Shown: positions 14,023 through 20,918 of the stretch, piece after piece | Numbering within the stretch: position 1 is the first letter of the stretch | How the letters are laid out: every line of letters starts with the position of its first letter | Source: an uncultured bacterium | GTDB taxonomy: Bacteria > Cyanobacteriota > Vampirovibrionia > Gastranaerophilales > Gastranaerophilaceae | DNA: 26,326 bases | NCBI GenBank assembly: GCA_900551675.1 | Contig: URXH01000018.1 | Coordinates: 1 to 26,326 of the forward strand | Reading direction: 5' to 3' | Position numbers and translations under genes: made by a program | The notes under the pieces: generated by a model | What the model saw: only the letters and a program-made list of their open reading frames with translations | The model's database searches: none | What the model was told of the DNA's origin: nothing

Positions 14023-14700
14023 ATGGCTGATTCAATGATACCTTACTCTTTTATCCCCGGGACAAAAGCCAAAGCAGGAGAGGTAAATGCGAACTTTATA
14101 GCTCTTGCCGATGTCATAGAAGCGAACAGATTAACTGCAGCCGGAGATATTGAAGAATTAAATGAAACACTTGAAACAAAAGCTGATAAAACAGAACTTG
14201 TCAATGAACACACAGTTACAGATTCAGGAACCGATCTAAATAATTATAAAACTAAAGGTACATATATTTTTTCCGAAGTATACAAACCTTATAATATTCC
14301 GAACGGTAATTCAGGAACGCTTATTGTAACGGGCGACAGCGCATCGCTCATTAAACAAATATGGTTTGGTACGGCTGATAATTCTGAGATATTTACCAGA
14401 AATTTTATAAACTCTGCCTGGACAGGCTGGTACTCAATTACAGGAATTTTTCAAACATCTAATCCTGGATATTTACGGTTTCCCGACGGAGTAACATTGC
14501 AATGGGGCTGGCAGACCGGTGCAATTGTAACATACCCGATAGCATTCGGCACTGTGGCATGTGTATCATGCTGTAAAAACGGTTGGGCAGGGCATTATGA
14601 AAGAACCGATACAGGCATAGACTCACAGAGTCTTACAGGATTTACACTCGGCAGTGCCGGTGTATGCAACAGCGTTAACTGGATAGCTATCGGATACTAA
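14023..14700 (+). CDS. Phage-type tail fibre protein (225 aa)
   Basis: The N-terminus (MIPYSFIPGTKAKAGEVNANFIAL) is of a kind common at the start of phage tail fibre proteins. A short coiled coil (about 35-58) follows, which would fit trimerisation. Residues about 65-142 (DLNNYKTKGTYIFSE ... IKQIWFGTADNSEIFTRNF ... AWTGWYSI) match the pyocin-knob type seen in tail fibres. The C-terminus (GYLRFPDGVTLQWGWQTG ... YPIAFGTVACVSC ... WIAIGY) matches the gp53-like receptor-binding tip. Such proteins touch the target cell surface. No other virion, lysis or integrase gene lies around it, so this is either a phage remnant or a domesticated adhesin or tail tip. It has its own extended -10 promoter. GAAAGGA lies before the ATG. 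Confidence 0.82.
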   Translation: MADSMIPYSFIPGTKAKAGEVNANFIALADVIEANRLTAAGDIEELNETLETKADKTELVNEHTVTDSGTDLNNYKTKGTYIFSEVYKPYNIPNGNSGTLIVTGDSASLIKQIWFGTADNSEIFTRNFINSAWTGWYSITGIFQTSNPGYLRFPDGVTLQWGWQTGAIVTYPIAFGTVACVSCCKNGWAGHYERTDTGIDSQSLTGFTLGSAGVCNSVNWIAIGY

Positions 14701-14713
14701 AGGAGGTTAAAAG

Positions 14714-15124
14714 ATGAAATATTATGGAACTAAAAATAATAAAGATTACGGATTTTATGAAAAAAATTTTGAGAATGCAATAGAATTAACAGATGAATAT
14801 TGGACTGAATTATTATCTCAGCAAAGTTTAGGGAAAAGAATAATTCTTTTCGAAGGGCAGGTCATTGCTGTTAATGAAACAGAATATGCACAAGAAAACG
14901 GTATATGGAAAAAATTATCAGCAGAAGAAGCGGAAATAAAACAGTTAAGTATTCAAAACGCTATAAGAAAAGAGGAAATAAAAACTCAATTAGAAGAACT
15001 TGACAAAAAAAGGATACGCGCACTAGCAGAACCTTCACTAAAGAATGAAGATACAACTTGGCTTGAATACTATAATAACCAAATTACAGCATTACGGAAC
15101 GAATTAACAAACATCTCACAGTAA
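14714..15124 (+). CDS. Probable tail fibre assembly / chaperone protein (136 aa)
   Basis: Starts 13 bp after the tail-fibre stop behind a perfect AAGGAGG site, so it is co-transcribed. The N-terminal half (YYGTKNNKDYGFYEK; 'D.YWTELLSQQSLGKRI') and the helical C-terminal half ('KTQLEELDKKRIRALAEP' and 'YNNQITALRNEL') follow the layout of phage tail fibre assembly proteins, which help fold and trimerise the fibre encoded just upstream. The assignment rests on this pattern and on position. It ends before a strong bidirectional terminator. Confidence 0.65.
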   Translation: MKYYGTKNNKDYGFYEKNFENAIELTDEYWTELLSQQSLGKRIILFEGQVIAVNETEYAQENGIWKKLSAEEAEIKQLSIQNAIRKEEIKTQLEELDKKRIRALAEPSLKNEDTTWLEYYNNQITALRNELTNISQ

Positions 15125-15131
15125 AAAAATC

Positions 15132-15162
15132 AAAAAACCGGTTCTTTTAGAATCGGTTTTTT
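15132..15162. terminator. Bidirectional intrinsic terminator
   Basis: Stem of 14 pairs (AAAAAACCGGTTCT against AGAATCGGTTTTTT, one G-U) with a 3-base loop. It sits between two convergent genes ending at 15124 and 15168, with T runs on both strands. Confidence 0.9.
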
Positions 15163-15167
15163 ATTTA

Positions 15168-15731
15168 TTAAACATCAAAATATTTACCCATAATTTTTTG
15201 AATAAAATTATTGGTCTGTTCTGCTCCGTATTTTGCATCGTCTTTATTAAAAAATCCGCCTAAAAATTCAAATTTTTGTTGCGGCGAATCCCCATTCACA
15301 GCTATTTTACTGCCATAAATAAGATTTGTCTGCGCTTCATAATTTACATAGTCATTATTCACAACCATATCTTTTTTGGGCATATTTGCAATTTTTCTTG
15401 TAAGTTTTGCGATATATGAAAATACAGGCATAGTATTAGTATCAGGCTCAATTACATTACCGTTAAGCATGAGTACATCACCGTTCCTGTCGCTGTAACA
15501 TTCAACATTTAAAACATTCGGGCTGTCAGGGTCAAAATGATAATCTGATGGAGAGTCCGTAATTTTACGAAGAACCAGTTTATATTCGGACAAATCCTTA
15601 CCTTTAACATCATCACGCAATACCATAGACAGACTTCTTGATAAAGCGCCTTTAGCACCCGGTTCCCGCCTGAAATTAATAAATCCTATGTTTGAAATAC
15701 CTGTAAAATTTATGTTACTAATCTTGTCCAT
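15168..15731 (-). CDS. Unrecognised protein with N-terminal SNINFTG segment (187 aa)
   Basis: I do not recognise this family. The frame is open to an ATG at 15851, but that start would run into tyrS. The ATG at 15731 gives MDKISNINFTGISNIGFINF, an N-terminus with the 'NINFTG' style I associate with small proteins of gut Melainabacteria (recollection, not a search). The remainder is a mixed alpha/beta soluble protein with no signal peptide or membrane helix and no catalytic motif I can name. It has a moderately acidic middle (DSPNVLNVECYSDRNGDVLM). It is divergent from tyrS across a 78-bp gap. Function unknown. Confidence 0.7.
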   Translation of the reverse strand: MDKISNINFTGISNIGFINFRREPGAKGALSRSLSMVLRDDVKGKDLSEYKLVLRKITDSPSDYHFDPDSPNVLNVECYSDRNGDVLMLNGNVIEPDTNTMPVFSYIAKLTRKIANMPKKDMVVNNDYVNYEAQTNLIYGSKIAVNGDSPQQKFEFLGGFFNKDDAKYGAEQTNNFIQKIMGKYFDV

Positions 15732-15767
15732 AGCTGATATAAAACTCGTAAAAAATTTTTTTGCGCG

Positions 15768-15776
15768 TGATATAAT
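15768..15776 (+). promoter_or_regulatory. Extended -10 promoter of tyrS
   Basis: TGATATAAT, an extended -10 with a perfect TATAAT, 33 bp before the tyrS ATG. The -35 region is weak (TCGTAA at 15747-15752, 18-bp spacer), as expected of an extended -10 promoter. No T-box leader is visible. Confidence 0.6.
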
Positions 15777-15809
15777 AAATTTACAGAAGTTAATAATCGG
15801 AGAAAAATA

Positions 15810-17030
15810 ATGGCAGAAATAAGAGAGGAATTTATAGAACAGGCAAAGCATTTAACACGCAATGCAGAAGTTTTGCCGGGCGGAATTGAAGAATTAGCTG
15901 CAAAACTGCAATATTCACATGATAAAAATACACCTTTAAGAATAAAACTCGGAATGGATCCAACGCGTCCTGATTTGCATCTTGGCCATACTGTTGTAAT
16001 GAGGAAATTAAAAGAATTTCAAAATCTCGGACATAAAATTGTCCTGATTGTCGGCGGAGCAACTGCAATGGTCGGTGATCCGTCAGGCAAGTCTGAAACC
16101 CGTCCTGCATTAACCAAAGAACAGGTTGAAGCAAATGCAAAAACTTATTTTGAACAAATGTCAAAGGTTCTTGATGTTTCTCAAGCTGAAGTTGTTAATA
16201 ATGCTGACTGGCTGCATAAAATGAATTTTACGGATTTGTTAAAACTTGCATCGCAGGTTACGGTTGCACAGATGATGACACGCGATGACTTTGCAAAACG
16301 CTACGCAGAAGGCAAACCCATCGCAATTCATGAATTTTTCTATCCTTTGATGCAGGCTTATGATTCCGTTGAAATTGATTCAGATATTGAACTCGGCGGA
16401 ACTGATCAGAGATTTAATACCCTTCTTGGACGCGATATTCAGGCTGCTTACGGCAAAAAATATCCGCAGCTTGTGATGCTGTTACCGCTCCTTGAAGGTA
16501 CTGACGGGGTTGTAAAAATGTCAAAAACTTATCCCGAACACTGCATTTCTCTCACGGACAGCGAAGTTGATATGTTCGGCAAGTTAATGAGTATTCCTGA
16601 TAATATGATTTCAAGATATTTCAGCCTCCTGACAGATGCTACCAAAGAAGAACTTGAAACAATTGATAAACAAATCGCAGAAGGTTCGGTGAACCCGCGC
16701 GATATAAAAATGAAGCTTGCATATACAATTACAGCGGAATACCATGGAGAAGAAGGCGCCAAACGAGGACAGGACGCATTTGTAAATGTAGTTTCTAATA
16801 AAGGAATTCCTGATGATATAGCAGAAGTTTCAGGAATGAACGGTAAAGGAATTCTGGATATTCTTGTGGAATTAAAATTTACTTCAAGCAAAGGGGAAGC
16901 AAAACGCTTAATTCAAGGCGGCGGCGTCAAACTTGACGGTAAAAAAATTACCGATACGGCTTATGTACTAAGCTTTGCAGAAAGTGTAGTATTGCAGGCA
17001 GGTAAACGTAAATTTGCAAAATTAATCTGA
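15810..17030 (+). CDS. tyrS: Tyrosyl-tRNA synthetase (406 aa)
   Basis: A class I aminoacyl-tRNA synthetase charging tRNA-Tyr. The HIGH motif is HLGH (57-60), the KMSKS motif is KMSKT (236-240), and the tyrosine pocket is marked by GGTDQRFNTLLGRD (about 196-209). The C-terminal S4-like RNA-binding domain covers about 340-406 (SSKGEAKRLIQGGGVKLDGKKI). The sequence fits the TyrZ-like bacterial branch. GGAG precedes the ATG. Expression is from the extended -10 promoter in the gap to the divergent gene. Confidence 0.96.
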   Translation: MAEIREEFIEQAKHLTRNAEVLPGGIEELAAKLQYSHDKNTPLRIKLGMDPTRPDLHLGHTVVMRKLKEFQNLGHKIVLIVGGATAMVGDPSGKSETRPALTKEQVEANAKTYFEQMSKVLDVSQAEVVNNADWLHKMNFTDLLKLASQVTVAQMMTRDDFAKRYAEGKPIAIHEFFYPLMQAYDSVEIDSDIELGGTDQRFNTLLGRDIQAAYGKKYPQLVMLLPLLEGTDGVVKMSKTYPEHCISLTDSEVDMFGKLMSIPDNMISRYFSLLTDATKEELETIDKQIAEGSVNPRDIKMKLAYTITAEYHGEEGAKRGQDAFVNVVSNKGIPDDIAEVSGMNGKGILDILVELKFTSSKGEAKRLIQGGGVKLDGKKITDTAYVLSFAESVVLQAGKRKFAKLI

Positions 17031-17032
17031 AA

Positions 17033-17150
17033 GTGAGCAGGTTAATAAGTAAATGAGTGAATAAGTTCTTTACAGAAGTTGTACCGGCAAGTATTTAATT
17101 AATACATTTCGGATATCGACCTATTAACATATTCACCTATTAACTTCATT
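17033..17150. repeat. Inverted pair of degenerate 8-bp tandem arrays (tyrS-cysE gap)
   Basis: The left arm 17033-17065 is four octamers in register (GTGAGCAG, GTTAATAA and variants). The right arm 17120-17150 is the mirror, with octamers of GTTAATAG/GTGAATAT type on the minus strand. Over the best 28 positions the arms match at 20. The array starts two bases after the tyrS stop codon. Confidence 0.65.
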
Positions 17151-17185
17151 TAACATATACACTTCAAACAAAAGGTCAACAAATT

Positions 17186-17848
17186 ATGTTTAAAATACTC
17201 AAACGCGGAATAAAAAAAGTAAAAGAAGATATTCAGGTAATCTACGACAAAGATCCTGCCGCAGAAAATCTGCTTGAGGTAATTCTTTGCTACCCTGGAC
17301 TTCACGCACTGATTGCCTACCGCTTTGCACACAGGCTATATAAATGGCATATTCCCCTAATCCCGCGCATAATATCTTATATAACAAGGATTATAACAGG
17401 CATTGAAATTCACCCTGCGGCAAAAATCGGCAGAAGATTCTTTATAGACCATGGCGAAGGCGTTGTAATCGGCGCAACAACAGAAATCGGAGATGATGTT
17501 CTGATTTATCAGCAGGTAACCTTAGGCGGAACAGGCAAAGAACACGGTAAACGCCACCCGACACTCGGTCATGGAGTAATAGTCGGTGCGGGAGCAAAAG
17601 TTCTCGGCAATATAACGTTAGGCGATTATGTAAGAGTAGGTGCAGGCTCTGTTGTTGTGGAAGATGTACCTGAATATTCAACAGTAGTCGGTGTCCCCGG
17701 AAGAATTGTCAGAAGAAAAATCAAAGATGAAAACGGAGTTCTTATGCACAACAGAATTCCTGACCCTGTCAGATGCGAGCTTAACAGACTCAAATATGAA
17801 GTTATTGAATTAAAAGAAAAAATAGAAAAAGTGAAGCGTGAAGAGTGA
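17186..17848 (+). CDS. cysE: Serine O-acetyltransferase (220 aa)
   Basis: Makes O-acetylserine from serine and acetyl-CoA, the first step of cysteine synthesis. A short alpha-helical N-terminal part (about 1-60, with YPGLHALIAYRFAHRLYKW) is followed by a left-handed beta-helix of hexapeptide repeats (IEIHPAAKIG ... VVIGATTEIGDDVLIYQQVTLGGTG ... HPTLGHGVIVGAGAKVLGNITLGDYVRVGAGSVV in short pieces), with the His residues of the active site. It is the short, bacterial/plant-like EpsC form. The last six residues (KVKREE) are read from a 7-bp tandem array that begins inside the gene. AAAGGT lies before the ATG. Confidence 0.95.
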   Translation: MFKILKRGIKKVKEDIQVIYDKDPAAENLLEVILCYPGLHALIAYRFAHRLYKWHIPLIPRIISYITRIITGIEIHPAAKIGRRFFIDHGEGVVIGATTEIGDDVLIYQQVTLGGTGKEHGKRHPTLGHGVIVGAGAKVLGNITLGDYVRVGAGSVVVEDVPEYSTVVGVPGRIVRRKIKDENGVLMHNRIPDPVRCELNRLKYEVIELKEKIEKVKREE

Positions 17849-17888
17849 AACGTGAAGGGTAATTCCAACATTGTTAATTCTTCACTTT
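17828..17888. repeat. 7-bp tandem array overlapping the cysE stop codon
   Basis: At least four heptamers of GTGAAGC / GTGAAGA / GTGAAAC type from 17831 onward. The outer ends AAAGTGAAG (17828-17836) and CTTCACTTT (17880-17888) pair as a hairpin. The array supplies the last codons and the stop of cysE. Confidence 0.65.
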
Positions 17889-17906
17889 ACTGGAAAGGAT
17901 AAAAAA

Positions 17907-18110
17907 ATGTATCACGTTTACACATTAAAAAATCATTCTGAATTTTCAAAAACATTAGTAGCAGAAACAAAAGATTACGATGAAGCACTGCAAAAAGCAG
18001 AAAAAGCCGTAGAAGGCAAAGAAGGTTATTCTTACGTAGTAGAAGAAACTGACGGCTCAATGAACAGTTACGGAGAACTGATTGCAACAGTTGTTGCCGA
18101 AGGAGCCTAG
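17907..18110 (+). CDS. Small unrecognised protein (67 aa)
   Basis: The reading frame is open from 17871, but the ATG at 17907 follows a GGAAAGGA site, giving MYHVYTLKNHSEFSKTLVAE. It is a small acidic, soluble protein with an alternating beta/alpha pattern (HVYTLK, then the acidic helix DYDEALQKAEKAVEG, then YSYVVEETDGS and ELIATVV), perhaps a small ferredoxin-like fold. No Cys, signal peptide or membrane segment. It lies 58 bp after cysE and may be co-transcribed. Function unknown; I could not match a family. Confidence 0.65.
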   Translation: MYHVYTLKNHSEFSKTLVAETKDYDEALQKAEKAVEGKEGYSYVVEETDGSMNSYGELIATVVAEGA

Positions 18111-18128
18111 CCGTATGTCATATTTAAA

Positions 18129-18155
18129 ATAGGTCGGGTTAAACCCGACCTATTA
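18129..18155. repeat. Perfect 12-bp hairpin
   Basis: AATAGGTCGGGT, loop TAA, ACCCGACCTATT. There is no T tract after it on either strand, so it is not a clear terminator. It resembles the dispersed 'aggtcgggttaaacccgacct' palindromes seen in other genomes (recollection). Confidence 0.8.
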
Positions 18156-18170
18156 ATCTTATATTTGGTT

Positions 18171-18271
18171 CTCTTGCCCCTTGGGGGAGAGAGTTAGAGA
18201 GAGGGGCTTCGTATAAAAAACAGAAGCTCTGAGGGCAAGAGTATGGATTCTCCCTCCTAAAATCGGGAGGG
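18171..18271. repeat. Palindromic intergenic element
   Basis: Ends CTCTTGCCC (18171-18179) and GGGCAAGAG (18233-18241) pair, with a GAGGGGCTTC / GAAGCTCT pair inside. A separate CCCTCC/GGAGGG hairpin follows at 18252-18271. There is no coding frame. It fills the gap between the 67-aa gene and the next terminator. Confidence 0.6.
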
Positions 18272-18290
18272 CACGGGTGGAAATAACAAA

Positions 18291-18323
18291 AATTAAAGCC
18301 GGCTGATGAAGCCGGCTTTAATT
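18291..18323. terminator. Bidirectional intrinsic terminator
   Basis: A perfect 14-bp stem (AATTAAAGCCGGCT / AGCCGGCTTTAATT) with loop GATGA, lying between convergent genes that end at 18110 and 18329. The U tract is mixed with A, but the stem is very strong. Confidence 0.8.
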
Positions 18324-18328
18324 ATCTT

Positions 18329-18790
18329 TTATACATCAATATTTAGATGATATTTCTTCATAAACCCCTCAATCTCTTTCATACTTGGCCTAGGGATCTC
18401 CAACTCTGACGGTTTAAGCTTTAGATTCTTGAACTCTTCAATATTGAATTCTTCTTTGAGTTTTGGTATTTCCAGTTTTGGGATTTTCGGTAAATTTTCT
18501 TTATAACGTCTGATTGCAGCAAAAGCATCTTCCCAAGTGGCATTTTTCGGCAAGTCAAGTTCCTTGATTATTCTTCTAACTTCCTTTTGTCCTTCTTTAG
18601 TCAATTTACCGCCGTTGCCAAAAATATCTTCTGTTAGACCAATCTTTCTCAATGAATTTGGAGTAATATCCGATCTGAGACCGTGTATATATACGAGTTC
18701 TTCGGCAAATCCTTTATCTTTAACAGCTGCTCTTTTAACAGCGTTTGCAAATCCTCTAATGCCTGATTGTAACATTGAAACTTTTAACAT
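18329..18790 (-). CDS. Unrecognised basic protein (153 aa)
   Basis: No known family recognised. It starts MLKVSMLQSGIRGFANAVKR and has an AAAGGA ribosome site. The protein is rich in Lys and Glu, with a helical first half and a Pro-containing second half made of short similar pieces (IPKLEIPKLKEEF, then KLKPSELEIPRPS), suggesting an extended linker. No signal peptide, Cys or membrane helix. It resembles the lineage-specific small proteins nearby in style only. Its predicted leader contains a 4x pentamer repeat. Function unknown. Confidence 0.65.
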   Translation of the reverse strand: MLKVSMLQSGIRGFANAVKRAAVKDKGFAEELVYIHGLRSDITPNSLRKIGLTEDIFGNGGKLTKEGQKEVRRIIKELDLPKNATWEDAFAAIRRYKENLPKIPKLEIPKLKEEFNIEEFKNLKLKPSELEIPRPSMKEIEGFMKKYHLNIDV

Positions 18791-18894
18791 AATAATTTTC
18801 CTTTCTTTAACTTTTCCCTATCCTTGAAAATCGATTTCCCTTAATCTTTTATAAAAACATTCAGGCAAAAATTATTGACAGAGGCGTAATACAT

Positions 18895-18914
18895 CCTATC
18901 CTATCCTATCCTAT
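18895..18914. repeat. Pentamer tandem repeat, four perfect CCTAT copies
   Basis: Four exact copies of CCTAT (ATAGG on the minus strand). A TGATATAAT extended -10 box on the minus strand (18919-18927 region) points at it, so the array would be the very 5' end of the mRNA of the gene at 18329-18790, giving that leader several AGGA tracts. Confidence 0.8.
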
Positions 18915-18918
18915 GAGG

Positions 18919-18927
18919 ATTATATCA
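18919..18927 (-). promoter_or_regulatory. Extended -10 promoter of the 153-aa gene
   Basis: TGATATAAT on the minus strand. The -35 is poor. The leader would be about 120 nt and begin in the ATAGG repeats. Confidence 0.45.
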
Positions 18928-18992
18928 AGGGTTTCCGCCTTTTTAAATTCATCTTTACATTTTGTTACATGTAATGTTAGCAATCACAAATA

Positions 18993-19022
18993 AAAAAATG
19001 GCTGAATTATAAAAATTCAGCC
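18993..19022 (-). terminator. Intrinsic terminator of the 172-aa gene
   Basis: Stem GGCTGAATT/AATTCAGCC (19000-19022), followed on the minus strand by a run of seven T (18992-18998 area), 30 bp after the stop codon. Confidence 0.85.
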
Positions 19023-19051
19023 TATATTTTTTTGGTGAAAAAATATAAAAT

Positions 19052-19570
19052 TTATGCATAAAAGTCAGTTTTCATGACATTATGTGCAAATCCTGCAAAG
19101 AACCCTACACCGGCTCCTGCAACAATAAACGGAGCGGAAGGTCTGATATCTTTTAACATGTGATGATATGATTTTGCAAATCTTCTGGTTAAATTCTTAG
19201 ACAAATCGTTCACATCTCTTATAATAGCACGAAACTCTTTGCCGTAAGCAGAATTTTCACCGCCCAGAGCCTTTACTTTAGCCGCAATATATTTAGGAGC
19301 AAAAGCATCTTTATCTTTAGATTCTATCATCTTTACAAACACATCCTGCGCACGGGATTTTACACCCTCTGCTTTAATTTCGGCAACTTTTGCCTTGTTT
19401 GTAACTTTACGGCAGTAATTAATCATAGTACGTTTACTGATAGTATCTTCCTGTTTTGTTACAGGAAGCATATACTTGGATGCATACCCTAAAGCCGCAC
19501 CAACAGCTGTAGTTTTAACTACCGTATAGAGTTTTGAATTTTCATTTTGTCCTACTGCACTTACTGTCAT
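19052..19570 (-). CDS. Unrecognised protein with two hydrophobic segments (172 aa)
   Basis: No family recognised. An N-terminal segment (about 18-36, VVKTTAVGAALGYASKYMLP) and a C-terminal Gly/Ala-rich segment (about 148-165, PFIVAGAGVGFFAGFAHNV) could be membrane helices flanking a long basic, helical middle (KVTNKAKVAEIKAEGVKSR; RRFAKSYHHMLKDIR). This would be a two-helix membrane protein with a cytoplasmic or periplasmic loop. AAAGG precedes the ATG. It has a strong promoter of its own and a long leader of about 170 nt. Function unknown. Confidence 0.7.
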   Translation of the reverse strand: MTVSAVGQNENSKLYTVVKTTAVGAALGYASKYMLPVTKQEDTISKRTMINYCRKVTNKAKVAEIKAEGVKSRAQDVFVKMIESKDKDAFAPKYIAAKVKALGGENSAYGKEFRAIIRDVNDLSKNLTRRFAKSYHHMLKDIRPSAPFIVAGAGVGFFAGFAHNVMKTDFYA

Positions 19571-19749
19571 AGCTAATAAACCTTTACTTAACTAATACAC
19601 GTAATAGTATTCACACATTCGGCTGAGTATTTAGTTTATGCTCAACTTTGAGAATACGTAATATGGCAGATTTACACTTAAATATTTTGAACTCTCATCC
19701 CGTGCAAAAACGACATCGGCTCAAAACTGAGTAATTAAATCCATTTGGA

Positions 19750-19778
19750 ATGATAGCATATAATTATTTTTTTGTCAA
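19750..19778 (-). promoter_or_regulatory. Strong promoter of the 172-aa gene, inside the end of the tagO-like gene
   Basis: On the minus strand a perfect TTGACA, a 17-bp spacer, then TATCAT with upstream TG. The -35 is read from the last codons (VLTKK) of the upstream gene. Transcription would leave a leader of about 170 nt before the ATG at 19570; no known riboswitch is recognised in it. Confidence 0.75.
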
Positions 19779-20795
19779 GACCTTAATGAAGTTTAGTAAC
19801 AACATTATAAAAACTACTGCTATTATATACATAAAGTAATGTTTTATTGTAGCAGAGCCCATAAATAACGAAGCTAAAGCACCTGCGATGATAGCAACGG
19901 ATGTCAAAATCATAACGGTCTTTTTCTGCGAAAATCCCGCGTGGAGCAATTTATGATGAATGTGTTCCGCATCAGCTACAAACGGAGATTTGCCTTTTGC
20001 AATTCTTCTGAGAGAAGAAAATGTAATATCCATAATAGGAACAGCCAGAACCAAAAACGGCAGTAAAATTGCAAGAGTAGCAGCTTTCATAACACCTGTT
20101 ATAGAAATTGCTGCAAGAAGAAAGCCTGAAAATAAAGCCCCGCTGTCCCCCATAAAAATCTTTGCAGGATTAAAGTTATATGTAAGAAATGCCAGCATGG
20201 AACCTGCAAGAATAAACCCGATAAGTGCGCTTATATGATTAGGCGGTGTCATTGCAACCGCAATTATAGCAAGAGTAACGGCATTAACCGTAACAACCGA
20301 ACCTGCAAGCCCATCCACACCGTCTATAAAATTGAAAGCATTTGCAATACCGACAATCCATAACAAAGTTATGGGGTAAGAAAAAATTCCGATATTTCCA
20401 ATAAAAGGGAGATTATTTATCTGAATACCAAGAAGATATACAAGCGTTGCAATAGCAACCTGTAAAAACAGTTTAAATTTTGCATCGAGATTGTAAATAT
20501 CATCAACAAGCCCGAGAAGAAACATTAAAGAACCGCCGAGCAAAATTCCGGAAAGCAGATTTCCGGAAGGGTAATAACTCATAAACACAAGGCATAAAAA
20601 AGTAAGCATTGTACTTGCCCATATCGCAACCCCGCCGATTCTAGATATAGGTTTGGTATGAATTTTCCTTTCATTCGGGACATCAACAAGTCCCTCTTTC
20701 TTAGAAAAACTGATTACAAGAGGTACAAGACATACCCCTATAAGATATGCAATTACTGTTCCGATTATATGTGCATGTGTAAGTTTTATAAGCAT
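19764..20795 (-). CDS. Undecaprenyl-phosphate sugar-1-phosphate transferase, WecA/TagO type (343 aa)
   Basis: A polytopic membrane enzyme of about 10-11 helices that attaches a sugar-1-phosphate (usually GlcNAc-1-P) from a UDP-sugar to undecaprenyl phosphate, starting O-antigen, teichoic acid or capsule chains. Motifs: DVPNERKIHTKPISRIGGVAI (about 37-58), the Asp pair GLVDDIYNLDAKFK (about 95-107), NAFNFIDGVDGLAG (about 150-163), KIFMGDSGA (about 211-219) and HIHHKLLHAG near residue 284. The HIHHKL loop fits the WecA/TagO group better than MraY. It probably serves the same surface polysaccharide as the rml genes. It starts 121 bp after glyA, across an inverted repeat array. Confidence 0.92.
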   Translation of the reverse strand: MLIKLTHAHIIGTVIAYLIGVCLVPLVISFSKKEGLVDVPNERKIHTKPISRIGGVAIWASTMLTFLCLVFMSYYPSGNLLSGILLGGSLMFLLGLVDDIYNLDAKFKLFLQVAIATLVYLLGIQINNLPFIGNIGIFSYPITLLWIVGIANAFNFIDGVDGLAGSVVTVNAVTLAIIAVAMTPPNHISALIGFILAGSMLAFLTYNFNPAKIFMGDSGALFSGFLLAAISITGVMKAATLAILLPFLVLAVPIMDITFSSLRRIAKGKSPFVADAEHIHHKLLHAGFSQKKTVMILTSVAIIAGALASLFMGSATIKHYFMYIIAVVFIMLLLNFIKVLTKK

Positions 20796-20815
20796 TTAGA
20801 TTAATCCTTTTAATT

Positions 20816-20918
20816 AGAAGGTCAGAAGTACGGATGTCAGGAGGTCAAGCTAGTTTCACTCAAAATATTTATTTTCGATAACAGCCTGCCTTCCAGACAT
20901 CCTGCCATCCGGGCTTCT
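20816..20918. repeat. Inverted pair of degenerate 8-bp tandem arrays (glyA-tagO gap)
   Basis: The left arm 20816-20850 (octamers such as GAAGGTCA and GAGGTCAA) and right arm 20885-20918 are imperfect reverse complements, matching at 24 of 35 places. The right arm begins at the stop codon of glyA. It shares the string ATAACAGCCT at the start of its right arm with the array at 10105-10212. Confidence 0.7.

Noticed and set aside
15732..15851. An upstream in-frame start adding 40 hydrophobic residues to the SNINFTG protein
   Set aside because: It begins inside tyrS and removes the shared promoter gap. The ATG at 15731 gives a family-like N-terminus.
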